Source of the DNA: DASSUC01 sp035649895
GTDB taxonomy: Bacteria > Actinomycetota > Actinomycetes > Mycobacteriales > Micromonosporaceae
Assembly (NCBI GenBank): GCA_035649895.1
Contig: DASRIS010000138.1
Location: forward strand, 10,600 to 74,599
Direction: 5' to 3'
DNA: 64,000 bases
Made by a program: the position numbers and the translations under genes. The notes below the pieces were generated by a model. It searched no databases. It saw only the letters and a list, made by a program, of their open reading frames with translations, and had not been told where the DNA came from. This document shows positions 1 to 7,904 of this stretch, piece after piece. How positions within the stretch are numbered: the first letter of the stretch is position 1; each line of letters begins with the position of its first letter.

Positions 1-765
1 GCACCCCTGGTCGCTCGCGGAGCGACCCTCGCCCCGTCGGTCGCGGTCGCGGCCGACGGGGCCGAGGTGGTCCTGCTCAGCCTCGCCGACGAGGCCGCGG
101 TCACCGAGGTTCTCGACACAGTGGTGCAGGTGCTCAAGCCGGGTGCGACGGTCGTTGACACCACGACGGTCTCCCCGCAGTTCGCCCGGGCCACCGGGGA
201 GCGGCTCGCCGGGTGCGGGCTGCACCGGGTCGAGGCGTGCGTGATCGGCAACCCGCGGATGGCCCGCGAGGGCCAGCTACGCATCCTCACCGCTGGCGAC
301 GAGTCCATAGTCGACGGTGTCGCCGACGTGCTGCGGGCCTGCGGGCAGGACGTGCGCCATGTCGGGCCGCCGGGCCTGGCCAGCACCGTGAAGCTCGCCT
401 TCAACCTGCTGCTGGGCGTGCAGACGGCGGGCCTGGCCGAGGCGGTGGCGCTGGCCGAGGCCGCCGGGGTCGACCGGGAGCTGCTGCTGGACGCGATCGA
501 CAACAGTGGCTGGCGCTCGCCGGTGCTCAGCTTCCGCGCGGGCTACATGCGCGAGCGCCGCTACTCCCCGGCCGGCTTCCGGGCCGCGCTCATGCACAAG
601 GACCTGTCCCTGGCGCTGCAGGAGGCGCAGGCCAACGGGGTTGCGCTGCCCGTGGTCGAGCGCGCGATGCAGCGCTACTCCGACGTGTTGGCCTCCGGTC
701 GCGGTGATGACGACGCCGCGGTCCTCGCCGAGGTCGCGCAGGCGCCGGTGGCGGCGCGCGGCTGA
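1..765 (+). CDS. Beta-hydroxyacid dehydrogenase / imine reductase family oxidoreductase (5' end outside window)
   Basis: The reading frame is open from the first base, so the N-terminal nucleotide-binding glycines lie outside the window. What remains fits the 6-phosphogluconate dehydrogenase/3-hydroxyisobutyrate dehydrogenase superfamily: the end of a Rossmann fold with the run ADGAEVVLLSLADEAAV, a GATVVDTTTVSP strand, a GNPRMAREG loop, then a helical C-terminal domain with GLASTVKLAFNLLLG, where the family's catalytic lysine lies. Such enzymes reduce or oxidise beta-hydroxyacids, or imines, with NAD(P)H. It is co-directional with the next gene (46-base gap) and may be part of the polyketide cluster. 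The substrate cannot be told from sequence. Confidence 0.8.
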   Translation, partial: APLVARGATLAPSVAVAADGAEVVLLSLADEAAVTEVLDTVVQVLKPGATVVDTTTVSPQFARATGERLAGCGLHRVEACVIGNPRMAREGQLRILTAGDESIVDGVADVLRACGQDVRHVGPPGLASTVKLAFNLLLGVQTAGLAEAVALAEAAGVDRELLLDAIDNSGWRSPVLSFRAGYMRERRYSPAGFRAALMHKDLSLALQEAQANGVALPVVERAMQRYSDVLASGRGDDDAAVLAEVAQAPVAARG

Positions 766-811
766 CCCTCGTCAACTGTCCAGTCAGGAAATCGCGGACA
801 AGGAGCACAGC

Positions 812-1669
812 ATGGATGTCGGAATCGGCCTACCCACAACGGTCCCGGGCACCGACGGCCGGACGCTGGTCGAGTTCGCCCGGCGGGCGGAAGAGCTCGG
901 CTTCAGCACGCTGGCCGTGATCGACCGGCTGGTCTACGACAGCTACGACAGCGTCGTGGCGCTCGCCGCGGCCGCGGCCGCCACCGAGCGGATCCGGCTG
1001 GCCACCACCATCCTCCTCGCCGCCTATAGGCCGAGCCCCGTGGTGCTGGCCAAGCAGCTGGCCAGTGTGGACCGGCTCTCCGGCGGCCGGCTCATCGTGG
1101 GTCTGGCCGCGGGCGGCCGCGAGGACGACTTCGCGGCGACCGGGGTGGAGTACGGCAAGCGCGGCCGGCGGCTGGACGCGCTGCTGGAGGAGATGAAGCA
1201 GGTCTGGGCCGGCGGGGGCGAGGTGCCCGGCGTCGGGCCGGCGCCGACCAACGGCACCATCCCGATCTGGATCGGCGGGCACTCCGAGGCGGCGCTGCGC
1301 CGGGCCGCCAAGCACGCGGTGGGCTGGATCGCCCCGGGCGGCTCGGTGATGGGCTACCCGGACCTGGTCAAGAAGGCCAGGGAAGCGTGGGCCGAGCACG
1401 GGCGCACCGACAGCCCGCGGATGGCGGCGATGGCCTACGTGGCACCGGGCGAGGAGCGCAAGCAGGCCGGCGGCGACTACCTGCGGCACTACTACTCCTA
1501 CGTGGGGCCGAAGGCCGAGTTCCTGGCCGCCAACGTCATCGCCGACGAGGACCGGCTGCGCGAGACGGTCCAGGGGTACGCGTCGGTGGGCTGCGACGAG
1601 CTGGTCATCTTCCCGTGCACCAGCGACGTGGACCAGCTCGCCCTGATCGCCAAGGTCGCACTTGCATGA
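812..1669 (+). CDS. LLM-class (luciferase-like) flavin-dependent oxidoreductase
   Basis: This 285-residue protein starts MDVGIGLPTT and has the luciferase-like TIM-barrel pattern: FARRAEELGFSTLAVIDRL, then TERIRLATTILL, then ASVDRLSGGRLIVGLAAGG, and IPIWIGGHSEAALRRAA near the middle. Members of this family use F420 or FMN, either as monooxygenases or as reductases. The ATG is preceded by AAGGAG at good spacing. Its stop overlaps the start of the next gene (ATGA), so the two are translationally coupled and probably act on the same substrate. A tailoring role in aromatic polyketide oxidation or reduction is an inference from position. Confidence 0.85.
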   Translation: MDVGIGLPTTVPGTDGRTLVEFARRAEELGFSTLAVIDRLVYDSYDSVVALAAAAAATERIRLATTILLAAYRPSPVVLAKQLASVDRLSGGRLIVGLAAGGREDDFAATGVEYGKRGRRLDALLEEMKQVWAGGGEVPGVGPAPTNGTIPIWIGGHSEAALRRAAKHAVGWIAPGGSVMGYPDLVKKAREAWAEHGRTDSPRMAAMAYVAPGEERKQAGGDYLRHYYSYVGPKAEFLAANVIADEDRLRETVQGYASVGCDELVIFPCTSDVDQLALIAKVALA

Positions 1670-2121
1670 TGGAACGGGCGCTCGGCGTGTATGTGCTCGT
1701 CGGCAGCGGCGTCGTCGCCGGCGTGCTGTTCGCGGTCGCCCTGAGCGTGCTGCCGGGCCTGTTCGCCATGCCGGCGGACCGCTACGTCTACGCCCACCGC
1801 CTGATCGGGCGTAACTGGGACCCGACCATGCCGGTCATCGTGCTGTCGTCCGTCCTGGTGGACACCGCGCTGGTGCCGCTGGCCCCGTCGCAGGCGACGG
1901 CATGGCTGTTCGCCGCGGCGGCCGTCCTGCTGGTCGGCGTCTCGGTGGTGTCACACTTCGCCAACGTGCCGATCAACCGGCAGGTCAAGTCGCTGGACCC
2001 GGAGCGCCTGCCGCTGGACTGGCGCGACCCGCGGTTCCTCTGGCGGCGCTGGCACACCCTGCGCACCGCGCTGGCGCTGCTCGCCCTGCTGCTCAACGCG
2101 GTGGCGGTAGTGCTGATCTGA
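1666..2121 (+). CDS. DUF1772 membrane protein, anthrone-oxidase-like (copy 1)
   Basis: This 151-residue protein has four hydrophobic segments (about residues 5-27, 48-65, 70-90 and 128-150). The family pattern is FAMPADRYVYAHRLIGRNWDPTMP, followed by NVPINRQVKSLDPERLP and a C-terminal WHTLRTALALLALLLNAV. DUF1772 proteins include fungal anthrone oxidases such as HypC of aflatoxin biosynthesis, which turn an anthrone into an anthraquinone without an obvious cofactor. It overlaps the LLM gene by four bases. A paralogue lies at 4704-5168. The function here is inferred from family and context. Confidence 0.75.
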   Translation: MMERALGVYVLVGSGVVAGVLFAVALSVLPGLFAMPADRYVYAHRLIGRNWDPTMPVIVLSSVLVDTALVPLAPSQATAWLFAAAAVLLVGVSVVSHFANVPINRQVKSLDPERLPLDWRDPRFLWRRWHTLRTALALLALLLNAVAVVLI

Positions 2122-2150
2122 GCCGCGGTAGTGCTGTCTGAGCCGGTTGC

Positions 2151-2192
2151 GCCGGTCCGGCTCCCCGACACCAGCCGGGGAGCCGGACCGGC
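2151..2192. terminator. Perfect 16-bp stem hairpin
   Basis: The 16 bases at 2151-2166 (GCCGGTCCGGCTCCCC) are exactly reverse-complemented at 2177-2192, with a 10-base loop. It lies 30 bases after the stop of the DUF1772 gene and before a long gap, which fits a transcription terminator. There is no obvious T-tract, which is common in actinomycetes. Confidence 0.75.
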
Positions 2193-2296
2193 GCCGGCAC
2201 GCGCGAAGCCTTTGTGGGCACAGTATCCGGCCAGCCGCACTTGCCGGACATCGCTGCCGCAGGAGCCCGCTTGGGGTACCGGGTGGTGTGCGACTG

Positions 2297-2517
2297 CTTA
2301 TGCTCTGCTCCACCGCCGCTATCAGAGCTTGACCGCGCCGGCCGCCGGGCCACGGTCCGCAGACCAGCCCGGGCCGAGGGTTGCTGGGCCGAGGACCGCC
2401 CGGGCTGACGGGCTGGGGCCGCACAGGCTGACGGGCTGGGGCCGCCCGGGCTGAGGGGCGCCTCGCGGCGAGCCGGCAACTACCAGCTCTGCTCGCATGA
2501 ATGGTGCAGAGCATAAG
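2297..2517. repeat. Long-spaced inverted repeat CTTATGCTCTGC ... GCAGAGCATAAG
   Basis: CTTATGCTCTGC at 2297-2308 is exactly reverse-complemented at 2506-2517. The right copy also forms a local hairpin, GCTCTGC (2486-2492), a 13-base loop beginning TCGC and ending GGT, then GCAGAGC (2506-2512). The same stem with the same loop ends appears inside a coding sequence at 51519-51550. The pattern suggests a small dispersed palindromic repeat of this genome. Confidence 0.6.
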
Positions 2518-2589
2518 GACCATGCCGCACACCCCACCTCGGTATCCGGGCGGGTGATCGAGTCCCCGCTTGGTTTGCATCGACATATG

Positions 2590-2618
2590 TCGAGTGCTGT
2601 TCGAGAAGGTCTCTAGGG
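2590..2618 (+). promoter_or_regulatory. SARP-type heptamer repeats before the PKS operon
   Basis: TCGAGTG (2590) and TCGAGAA (2601) are spaced 11 bases apart, with a weaker third unit TCTAGGG (2612) in register. Direct heptamers at 11-base spacing are the known binding pattern of SARP activators. The box ends about 60 bases before the chain-length-factor start. It overlaps the palindrome CGACATATGTCG at 2581-2592. Confidence 0.65.
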
Positions 2619-2677
2619 GTGGCGCACAGCCTTGACTCGGGTTAGCCGATGTAGCGCGTCGAGCCAGGGATGTGCGT

Positions 2678-3910
2678 GTGAGCAACGGGTCCAGCGCCGT
2701 CGACGATGCGGTCGTGACCGGGATCGGGGTGGTCGCCCCGACCGGGATCGGTCTTGATGCGCACTGGCAGGCGGTCCTCACCGGCAAGTCCGGCATCGGC
2801 CGGATCAGCCGCTTCGACCCGTCGCACTACCCGGTCCAGCTGGCCGGCCAGGTCCCGGGGTTCGTGGCCCGGGAGTACGTCTCCGGCCGCCTGCTGCCGC
2901 AGATGGACATATGGACACACATGAGCATCGCGGCGACCGACGCGGCGCTGGCCGACGCCGGGGTCGACCCGCGCGACATGGACGAGTACGAGATGGCGGT
3001 GGTGACCGCCAGCTCCTCCGGCGGCACCGAGTTCGGCCAGGTCGAGATGACCCGGCTCTACCAGCTCGGCCCGCACCGGGTCGGCGCGTACCAGTCGATC
3101 GCCTGGTTCTACGCCGCCACCACCGGGCAGGTGTCGATCCGCCACGGGATGCGCGGGCCGTGCGGGGTGATCTGCAACGAGCAGGCGGGCGGCCTGGACA
3201 CGCTGGGCCACGCACGGCGGCTCACCCGCACCGGCACCCGCCTGGTGGTCGCCGGCGGGCTGGACGCGTCGCTGTGCCCGTACGGGCTCACCGCGCAGTA
3301 CGCCAACCGGCTTTTGTCTACAGTAGACGACCCGCTCCGGGCGTACCTGCCGTTCGACGTCGAGGCGAGCGGCTACCTGCCCGGTGAGGGCGGGGCGATC
3401 CTCATCGTCGAGGACGCCCGCACCGCCGCCGCCCGCGGTGGCGAGCACTACGGCAGCGTCGCCGGGTACGCCTGCGGGCTGGACCCGCCGCCGGGATCCC
3501 CGCGCCCCCGCGTCCTGCGCCGTGTCATCGACGCGGCGCTCGCCGACGCCGGGCTGGCGCCGGGCGACATCGACGTCGTCTTCGCCGACGCGTACGGGAT
3601 CCCGGCGGAGGACCAGGCCGAGGTGCGCGCCATCACCGAGGTGTTCGGCCCGCGCGGCGTGCCGGTCACCGTGCCCAAGACGCTGACCGGCCGGCTCTAC
3701 GCCGGTGGTGCCTCGCTCGACGCGGCGACGGCCCTGCTGGCAATGCGGCACCAGGTGATACCGGCCACCGCCGGACCGATCCGGTTGGCGCCCGGCTACG
3801 ACATCGACCTGGTGCGTGGTGCGCCACGCGAGCGAGCGCTGCGCCACGCGCTGGTGCTCGCCCGCGGGTACGGCGGTTTCGCCGCGGCACTCGTGCTCCG
3901 GCGGAGCTGA
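2678..3910 (+). CDS. Type II PKS chain-length factor (ketosynthase beta)
   Basis: This protein has a beta-ketoacyl synthase fold (410 residues) beginning with VVTGIGVVAPTG. The usual active-site cysteine is replaced by glutamine in the motif CNEQAGGLD, at residue 169 with the start chosen here; that Gln is the hallmark of chain-length factors, which set polyketide length and decarboxylate malonyl-ACP. GTG 2678 was preferred because AGGGA lies seven bases upstream; GTG 2672 is also possible. It is the first gene of the operon and is followed by the ACP, but its ketosynthase partner is not adjacent: it lies at 10741, at the other end of the operon. A heptamer box precedes it. Confidence 0.95.
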   Translation: MSNGSSAVDDAVVTGIGVVAPTGIGLDAHWQAVLTGKSGIGRISRFDPSHYPVQLAGQVPGFVAREYVSGRLLPQMDIWTHMSIAATDAALADAGVDPRDMDEYEMAVVTASSSGGTEFGQVEMTRLYQLGPHRVGAYQSIAWFYAATTGQVSIRHGMRGPCGVICNEQAGGLDTLGHARRLTRTGTRLVVAGGLDASLCPYGLTAQYANRLLSTVDDPLRAYLPFDVEASGYLPGEGGAILIVEDARTAAARGGEHYGSVAGYACGLDPPPGSPRPRVLRRVIDAALADAGLAPGDIDVVFADAYGIPAEDQAEVRAITEVFGPRGVPVTVPKTLTGRLYAGGASLDAATALLAMRHQVIPATAGPIRLAPGYDIDLVRGAPRERALRHALVLARGYGGFAAALVLRRS

Positions 3911-3949
3911 CCGGGCCCACACCAGCAACCCGAGGAGACGGAGGCAACG

Positions 3950-4216
3950 ATGAGTGGCCAGTTCACAATGGACGATCTCGTCGAGATCATGCAGACCAGC
4001 ATCGGTCTTGATGACGGCGTCGACCTGGGCGGCGAGCACGCCGACGAGCAGTTCACCGAGATCGGCTACGACTCGCTCGCCCTGCTCGAGCTGGCGGCCC
4101 AGATCAAGCACCGGTTCGGCGTACACATCTCGGACGAGGCGGCGCTGGACGAGATGCGCACCCCGCGCGAGGCGGTCAACTACGTCAACCTCCAGCTCAC
4201 GGTCGAGGCGGTGTGA
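3950..4216 (+). CDS. Polyketide acyl carrier protein
   Basis: This 88-residue protein has the carrier signature GYDSLALLELA; Ser42 is the phosphopantetheine site. The helices around it (ELAAQIKHRFGV, DEAALDEMRTPREAVNYVN) match type II PKS carrier proteins. It carries the growing poly-beta-ketone between the enzymes of this operon. GAGGAGACGGAGG before the ATG is a strong ribosome-binding site. It follows the chain-length factor by 39 bases and precedes the aromatase by one base. Confidence 0.95.
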   Translation: MSGQFTMDDLVEIMQTSIGLDDGVDLGGEHADEQFTEIGYDSLALLELAAQIKHRFGVHISDEAALDEMRTPREAVNYVNLQLTVEAV

Positions 4217-4217
4217 C

Positions 4218-4685
4218 ATGTGCGGACACGTGGACAACGAGATCATCATCGACGCCCCGCTGGACCTGGTCTGGGACATGACCAACGACATCGAGTCCTG
4301 GCCCCAGCTGTTCAGCGAGTACTCGCAGGCGACGGTCCTGTCCGAGCGGGACGGCACGATCCTGTTCCGGCTCGCCATGCATCCCGACGAGAACGGCGTG
4401 GTCTGGAGCTGGGTCTCGGCGCGTACGCCGGACCGCAACACCTGGACCGTGCGCTCGCAGCGGGTGGAGACCGGCGTGTTCAAGTACATGTGGATCTTCT
4501 GGGAGTACGCCGCCACCGACGACGGCGTGCGGATGCGCTGGGTGCAGGACTTCGAGATGAGGCCGGGCCTGCCCGTGGACGACGCCGGCATGCAGGAGCG
4601 GATGGACCGTAACACCAAGGTCCAGATGCAGCTGATCAAGGAGAAGGTGGAGGCGGCGGCGCGCAGCCACGCCATCGCCAGCTGA
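4218..4685 (+). CDS. Single-domain polyketide aromatase/cyclase (SRPBCC fold)
   Basis: This 155-residue START/Bet v1-type protein begins HVDNEIIIDAPLDLVWDMTNDIESWPQLFSEY, the standard beginning of TcmN/WhiE/ZhuI-type aromatase/cyclases. It ends with a long amphipathic helix (RNTKVQMQLIKEKVEAA). These enzymes fold the nascent poly-beta-ketone and aromatise the first ring. A mono-domain form is typical of clusters that cyclise C9-C14 or C7-C12 without first-ring reduction. It starts one base after the ACP stop. Confidence 0.9.
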   Translation: MCGHVDNEIIIDAPLDLVWDMTNDIESWPQLFSEYSQATVLSERDGTILFRLAMHPDENGVVWSWVSARTPDRNTWTVRSQRVETGVFKYMWIFWEYAATDDGVRMRWVQDFEMRPGLPVDDAGMQERMDRNTKVQMQLIKEKVEAAARSHAIAS

Positions 4686-4703
4686 GGAACCCGGGGGACT
4701 GTC

Positions 4704-5168
4704 GTGCTGGAGCTTCTCGTCCCGGTCGTGGTGCTGGCCTCAGGGCTCGCGGCCGGCGTGATGATGTGGACGCAGCTGGGCGGGATGCCGCTGCTGAACA
4801 CCCTTCCGCCGGACCGGTACGTGTTCACGCACGCCTTCTTCGCCAGCCGCTACGACCCGTTCATGCCGACCTGCATGCTGGTCACCGCGCTCGGCGACCT
4901 GCTGCTCGCGGCCGCCGCCCCGGCCTCGGCGGCTGCGGCGGCCCTGTTCGGGGCCGGCGCGGTCCTCGCCGCCGGCGCGATCGTCATCTCGCTGGTCAAG
5001 AACGTCCCGGTCAACAGGTGGATCAAGACGCTGGACCCGGAGAACCTGCCACCGGACTTCGCATCGGTCGACCCGCGCCGTTACTGGGGTGGCTGGAACC
5101 GCGCCCGCGCCGTGCTCGCGGTGCTGGCGTTCGGGGCCAACTGCGCCGCTCTCACCGCTCTGATCTAG
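4704..5168 (+). CDS. DUF1772 membrane protein, anthrone-oxidase-like (copy 2)
   Basis: This 154-residue protein has four hydrophobic segments and is a paralogue of the protein at 1666-2121. Shared landmarks are LPPDRYVFTHAFFASRYDPFMP and NVPVNRWIKTLDPENLP. The family includes anthrone oxidases, so a quinone-forming step on the polyketide is likely. GTG start 18 bases after the aromatase; the downstream ketoreductase begins 11 bases after its stop. Two divergent copies in one cluster may act at different rings or form a heteromer (inference). Confidence 0.75.
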   Translation: MLELLVPVVVLASGLAAGVMMWTQLGGMPLLNTLPPDRYVFTHAFFASRYDPFMPTCMLVTALGDLLLAAAAPASAAAAALFGAGAVLAAGAIVISLVKNVPVNRWIKTLDPENLPPDFASVDPRRYWGGWNRARAVLAVLAFGANCAALTALI

Positions 5169-5179
5169 GAGGAGGAGTT

Positions 5180-5932
5180 ATGGATCTTGGACTGAGGGGC
5201 AAGAAGGCGCTCGTCACGGGCGGCACCCGCGGCATCGGGCGGGGCGTCGTACTGGCGCTCGCCCGGCACGGCGTGGACGTGCTGACCTGCCACCGGCAGG
5301 GCGGGGAGGCGGTCGACTCGCTCGAGCGCGAGCTCAAGGAGACCGGCGGGCAGCACCACGTGGTCCGCGCGGACCTGGCCGACCCGGCACAGGTCGCCGG
5401 CCTGCTGGACGAGTGCCGTACCCGCTTCGGCCACCTCGACCTCGTGGTCAACAACGCCGGCGCGATCAGCCACGTGCCGTACGCCAAGCTGTCGCTCGAG
5501 GAGTGGCAGCGCGTGCTGGCCACCAACCTCACCGCCGCGCACCTGGTGATCCAGCACGCGGTCCCGCTGCTTGGCGCGGGCAGCTCGGTGGTCAGCATCG
5601 GGTCCAAGTCGGTCGAGGCCGGCATCCCGCTGCGCGCCCACTACACCGCGACCAAGGCCGCGCTGGTCGGGCTGAACCGTTCGCTGGCGAAGGAGTTCGG
5701 CGGCCAGGGGATCCGGTTCAACGTGCTGGCGCTCGGGGTCATCGCCACCGAGGCCCTGGCCGCGCTCCCCGCCGAGCAGCGCGAGCAGATGGTCAGCCGG
5801 TACAGCGCGAAGACCGCGCTGGGCCGGCTGGGCACCCCCGACGAGGTGGCCGGCGCGGTGCTCTGGCTCGCCAGCGACCTCGCCAGCTACGTCACCGGGG
5901 CCACCATCGCGGTCGACGGGGGGATCTCGTGA
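5180..5932 (+). CDS. SDR-family polyketide ketoreductase (copy 1)
   Basis: This classical short-chain dehydrogenase has 250 residues. TGGTRGIGRG binds NADP(H), NNAG is at about residue 90, and the catalytic set is the Ser in SVVSIGSKS plus YTATK. It resembles FabG-type reductases that reduce a polyketide carbonyl. A close paralogue of equal length lies at 31836-32588. The ATG follows the strong ribosome-binding site AGGAGGAGGAG, and the stop overlaps the next start. Confidence 0.9.
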   Translation: MDLGLRGKKALVTGGTRGIGRGVVLALARHGVDVLTCHRQGGEAVDSLERELKETGGQHHVVRADLADPAQVAGLLDECRTRFGHLDLVVNNAGAISHVPYAKLSLEEWQRVLATNLTAAHLVIQHAVPLLGAGSSVVSIGSKSVEAGIPLRAHYTATKAALVGLNRSLAKEFGGQGIRFNVLALGVIATEALAALPAEQREQMVSRYSAKTALGRLGTPDEVAGAVLWLASDLASYVTGATIAVDGGIS

Positions 5933-6282
5933 TGGCGCGCGACGGGACGTTCCGGGTGATGCTGCGGATGGACATCAAGCCCGGCGCAGAGGCCGACTTC
6001 GAGCGGGTGTGGATGGAGATCGGTGACGCCGTCACGTCGCACCCGGCCAACCTCGGCCAGTGGCTGTCGCGCAGCGACGAGGACGGCGTCTACTACATCG
6101 TCAGCGACTGGATCGACGAGCCGCGGTTCCGCGAGTTCGAGACGAGCGCCCGGCACCTGGAGCACCGGCAGAAGCTGCACCCCTACCGCAGCGGCGGGGC
6201 GATGACCACCATGCAGGTGGTCGCCTACCTGCCGGGCCTGGCCACCATCCAGTCGCACCATGAGTGGGAGAACGCGCGGTGA
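5932..6282 (+). CDS. ABM-domain monooxygenase-like protein (first of pair)
   Basis: This 116-residue ferredoxin-like alpha+beta protein has MRMDIKPGAEADFERVW, followed by SDWIDEPRFREFE and a histidine-rich end (HLEHRQKLHPYRSGG). This fits cofactor-free antibiotic biosynthesis monooxygenases related to ActVA-Orf6 and the paired ABM proteins of pentangular polyphenol clusters, which oxidise anthrone-type intermediates. The ATG overlaps the ketoreductase stop (TGATG). Whether it is an oxygenase or a cyclase cannot be settled from sequence. Confidence 0.75.
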   Translation: MARDGTFRVMLRMDIKPGAEADFERVWMEIGDAVTSHPANLGQWLSRSDEDGVYYIVSDWIDEPRFREFETSARHLEHRQKLHPYRSGGAMTTMQVVAYLPGLATIQSHHEWENAR

Positions 6283-6581
6283 GCGGGCTGCTGCGGGTGC
6301 TGCTCTACCACGCGACCAGTGACCAGGCCGGCATCGACGCGGCGTACCACGAGGTGAGCCGCAGGCTGGCGCCGGTGCCCGGCCTGATCGGCAACGAGCT
6401 GCTGCGCTCGGTCGCCGAACCGACCGACTTCGTCGTGGTCAGCTCCTGGCGCGACCTCGCCGCCTTCCGGGAGTGGGAGCACGGGGCGGGCCACCGGGAC
6501 AGCACCGCGCCGCTGCGCCCGTACCGGCAGGCGGCCAGGAGCACGCCGTTCGGCATCTACGAGGTGACCGCGGCGTACTGA
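6279..6581 (+). CDS. ABM-domain monooxygenase-like protein (second of pair)
   Basis: This 100-residue protein of the same dimeric alpha+beta barrel class contains LIGNELLRSVAEPTDFVVVSSWRDLAAFREWEHGAGH. GTG start overlaps the previous stop by four bases, so the two ABM proteins are made together and may form a heterodimer, as paired ABM oxygenases do in related clusters. An in-frame ATG at 6264 would lengthen it by five residues but lies deeper inside the previous gene. Confidence 0.75.
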   Translation: MSGLLRVLLYHATSDQAGIDAAYHEVSRRLAPVPGLIGNELLRSVAEPTDFVVVSSWRDLAAFREWEHGAGHRDSTAPLRPYRQAARSTPFGIYEVTAAY

Positions 6582-6604
6582 GCGGCCGCGGCAGGAGGGG
6601 CGTC

Positions 6605-7864
6605 ATGCAGAAGGAGAAGGCACGGCGTGAGGAGAGAGCACGGCGTGGCCTGAAGGTGCTCGTCATCGGGGGCGGGATCGGCGGCCTGTGCCTGGCGCAC
6701 GGGCTGCGCGCCGCCGGGGTGCGGGTCGCGGTCTACGAGCGCGACCCCTCGGTCGCCGCCCGCAACCAGGGGTACCGGCTGCACATCAGCCCAGAGGGCG
6801 AGCAGGCGATGCGTGACTGCCTGCCACCCCGCGTGGTGGAGCTGATCTCGGCGACGTCGAACGTGCGGTACGGCACCGGCCTCGCCGCCTACGACGAGCA
6901 GCTGTCGCCGAAGTGGGCACCGACCTTCGACGACCCGCGAGCCGGCAACCCGGACAAGATTGACTCCGTTGACCGGATCACGCTGCGCCACGCGCTGCTG
7001 GCCGGGCTGGACGACACTGTCCACCTCGGACATCGACTGGTCGGCCACGAGGTCCGGCCCGACGGCCGGGTGGTGGCGCACTTCGACGGCGGCGCCCGGG
7101 CCACCGGTGACGTCCTGGTCGCCGCCGACGGCGCCAGCTCCCGCATCCGGGAGCAGTACGCCACCACCGCCCGCCCCCGCGACCTGGGCATCCGTACGAT
7201 CTTCGGGCGGATCCCGATGAGCGAGGCGCTGCACGCGCAGATGTCGGACCGCCTGCGCGACCGGTTCAGCTATGTCCTCGGCTCCGACGGCTACCACGTC
7301 GGCATGATGCCGATGGTATTCCGCAACCCGCCCCGCCAGGTCGCGGCGCGGCTGTGGCCGGGGCTGCCCATGGACGCCGGCGGCGACTACTACATGTGCG
7401 TGTTCAACATCCACACCGAGCTGCTCGACATCGACGACGACCGGCTCTTCGCACTCAGCGGGCAGCAGCTGTGGGACCTGGTACGCGCGCGCACCGCGGC
7501 CTGGCACCCGGAGCTGCGCGCCGTCCTGGCGCAGGCGGACACGTCCGCCTCGTTCGCGGTGGCCATGCGGGCCACCGACCCGGTCGAGCCCTGGGACACG
7601 CCCCCGAGCGTGGTGCCGCTCGGCGACGCCGTGCACACCATGCCGCCGTCCGGCGGGGTCGGCGCAAACACCGCGCTGCGCGACGCCTGCGGCCTGACCC
7701 GGGCGCTGGCCGCGGTGGACCGCGGCGAGCAGGAGCTGCCCACCGCGGTCGCCGACTACCAGGCGGCGATGGTGAAGTACGCCACCGAGTCGGTGAACAT
7801 GTCGCTGCGCATCGCGCAGTGGTCGATCCCGAACGTCGAGGCTCCGCCGGCGGTGAGCCCGTGA
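6605..7864 (+). CDS. FAD-dependent aromatic monooxygenase (copy 1)
   Basis: This 419-residue group A flavoprotein hydroxylase has the dinucleotide motif VIGGGIGGLCLAHGLRAAG near residue 19, the DG motif VLVAADGASSRIR near residue 175 and the GD motif PLGDAVHTMPPSGGVGANTALRDA near residue 340. It resembles NAD(P)H-dependent hydroxylases that act on polycyclic polyketides, including those that open rings by Baeyer-Villiger chemistry. A paralogue lies at 40937-42292. The 3' end runs into three tandem copies of CGGTGAGCCCGTG. Confidence 0.88.
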   Translation: MQKEKARREERARRGLKVLVIGGGIGGLCLAHGLRAAGVRVAVYERDPSVAARNQGYRLHISPEGEQAMRDCLPPRVVELISATSNVRYGTGLAAYDEQLSPKWAPTFDDPRAGNPDKIDSVDRITLRHALLAGLDDTVHLGHRLVGHEVRPDGRVVAHFDGGARATGDVLVAADGASSRIREQYATTARPRDLGIRTIFGRIPMSEALHAQMSDRLRDRFSYVLGSDGYHVGMMPMVFRNPPRQVAARLWPGLPMDAGGDYYMCVFNIHTELLDIDDDRLFALSGQQLWDLVRARTAAWHPELRAVLAQADTSASFAVAMRATDPVEPWDTPPSVVPLGDAVHTMPPSGGVGANTALRDACGLTRALAAVDRGEQELPTAVADYQAAMVKYATESVNMSLRIAQWSIPNVEAPPAVSP

Positions 7865-7904
7865 CGACCGGCGGTGAGCCCGTGCTGGCGACGGTGAGCC
7901 CGTG
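7851..7904 (+). repeat. Three copies of CGGTGAGCCCGTG at a gene junction
   Basis: CGGTGAGCCCGTG occurs at 7851, 7872 and 7892 (periods 21 and 20). The first copy contains the flavoprotein stop and the third ends at the acyltransferase start, so the stop/start region has been multiplied. Confidence 0.8.

Larger units (their letters stand above)
2122..2671. other. Non-coding region between the first operon and the PKS operon
   Basis: About 550 bases without a convincing gene. It holds a strong hairpin just after the DUF1772 stop, a spread-out repeat pair with the core CTTATGCTCTGC, several GGCTGACGGGCTGGGGCCGC-like tandem units around 2400-2455, a CGACATATGTCG palindrome at 2581-2592 and a heptamer-repeat activator box at 2590-2618. 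The promoter of the polyketide operon should lie in its last 100 bases. Confidence 0.6.

Noticed and set aside
2642..4828. 728-codon open frame on the minus strand opposite the chain-length factor, ACP and aromatase
   Set aside because: It runs antisense to three well-supported genes, has Arg/Gly/Val-rich low-complexity sequence and no domain pattern; long antisense frames are common in very GC-rich DNA.
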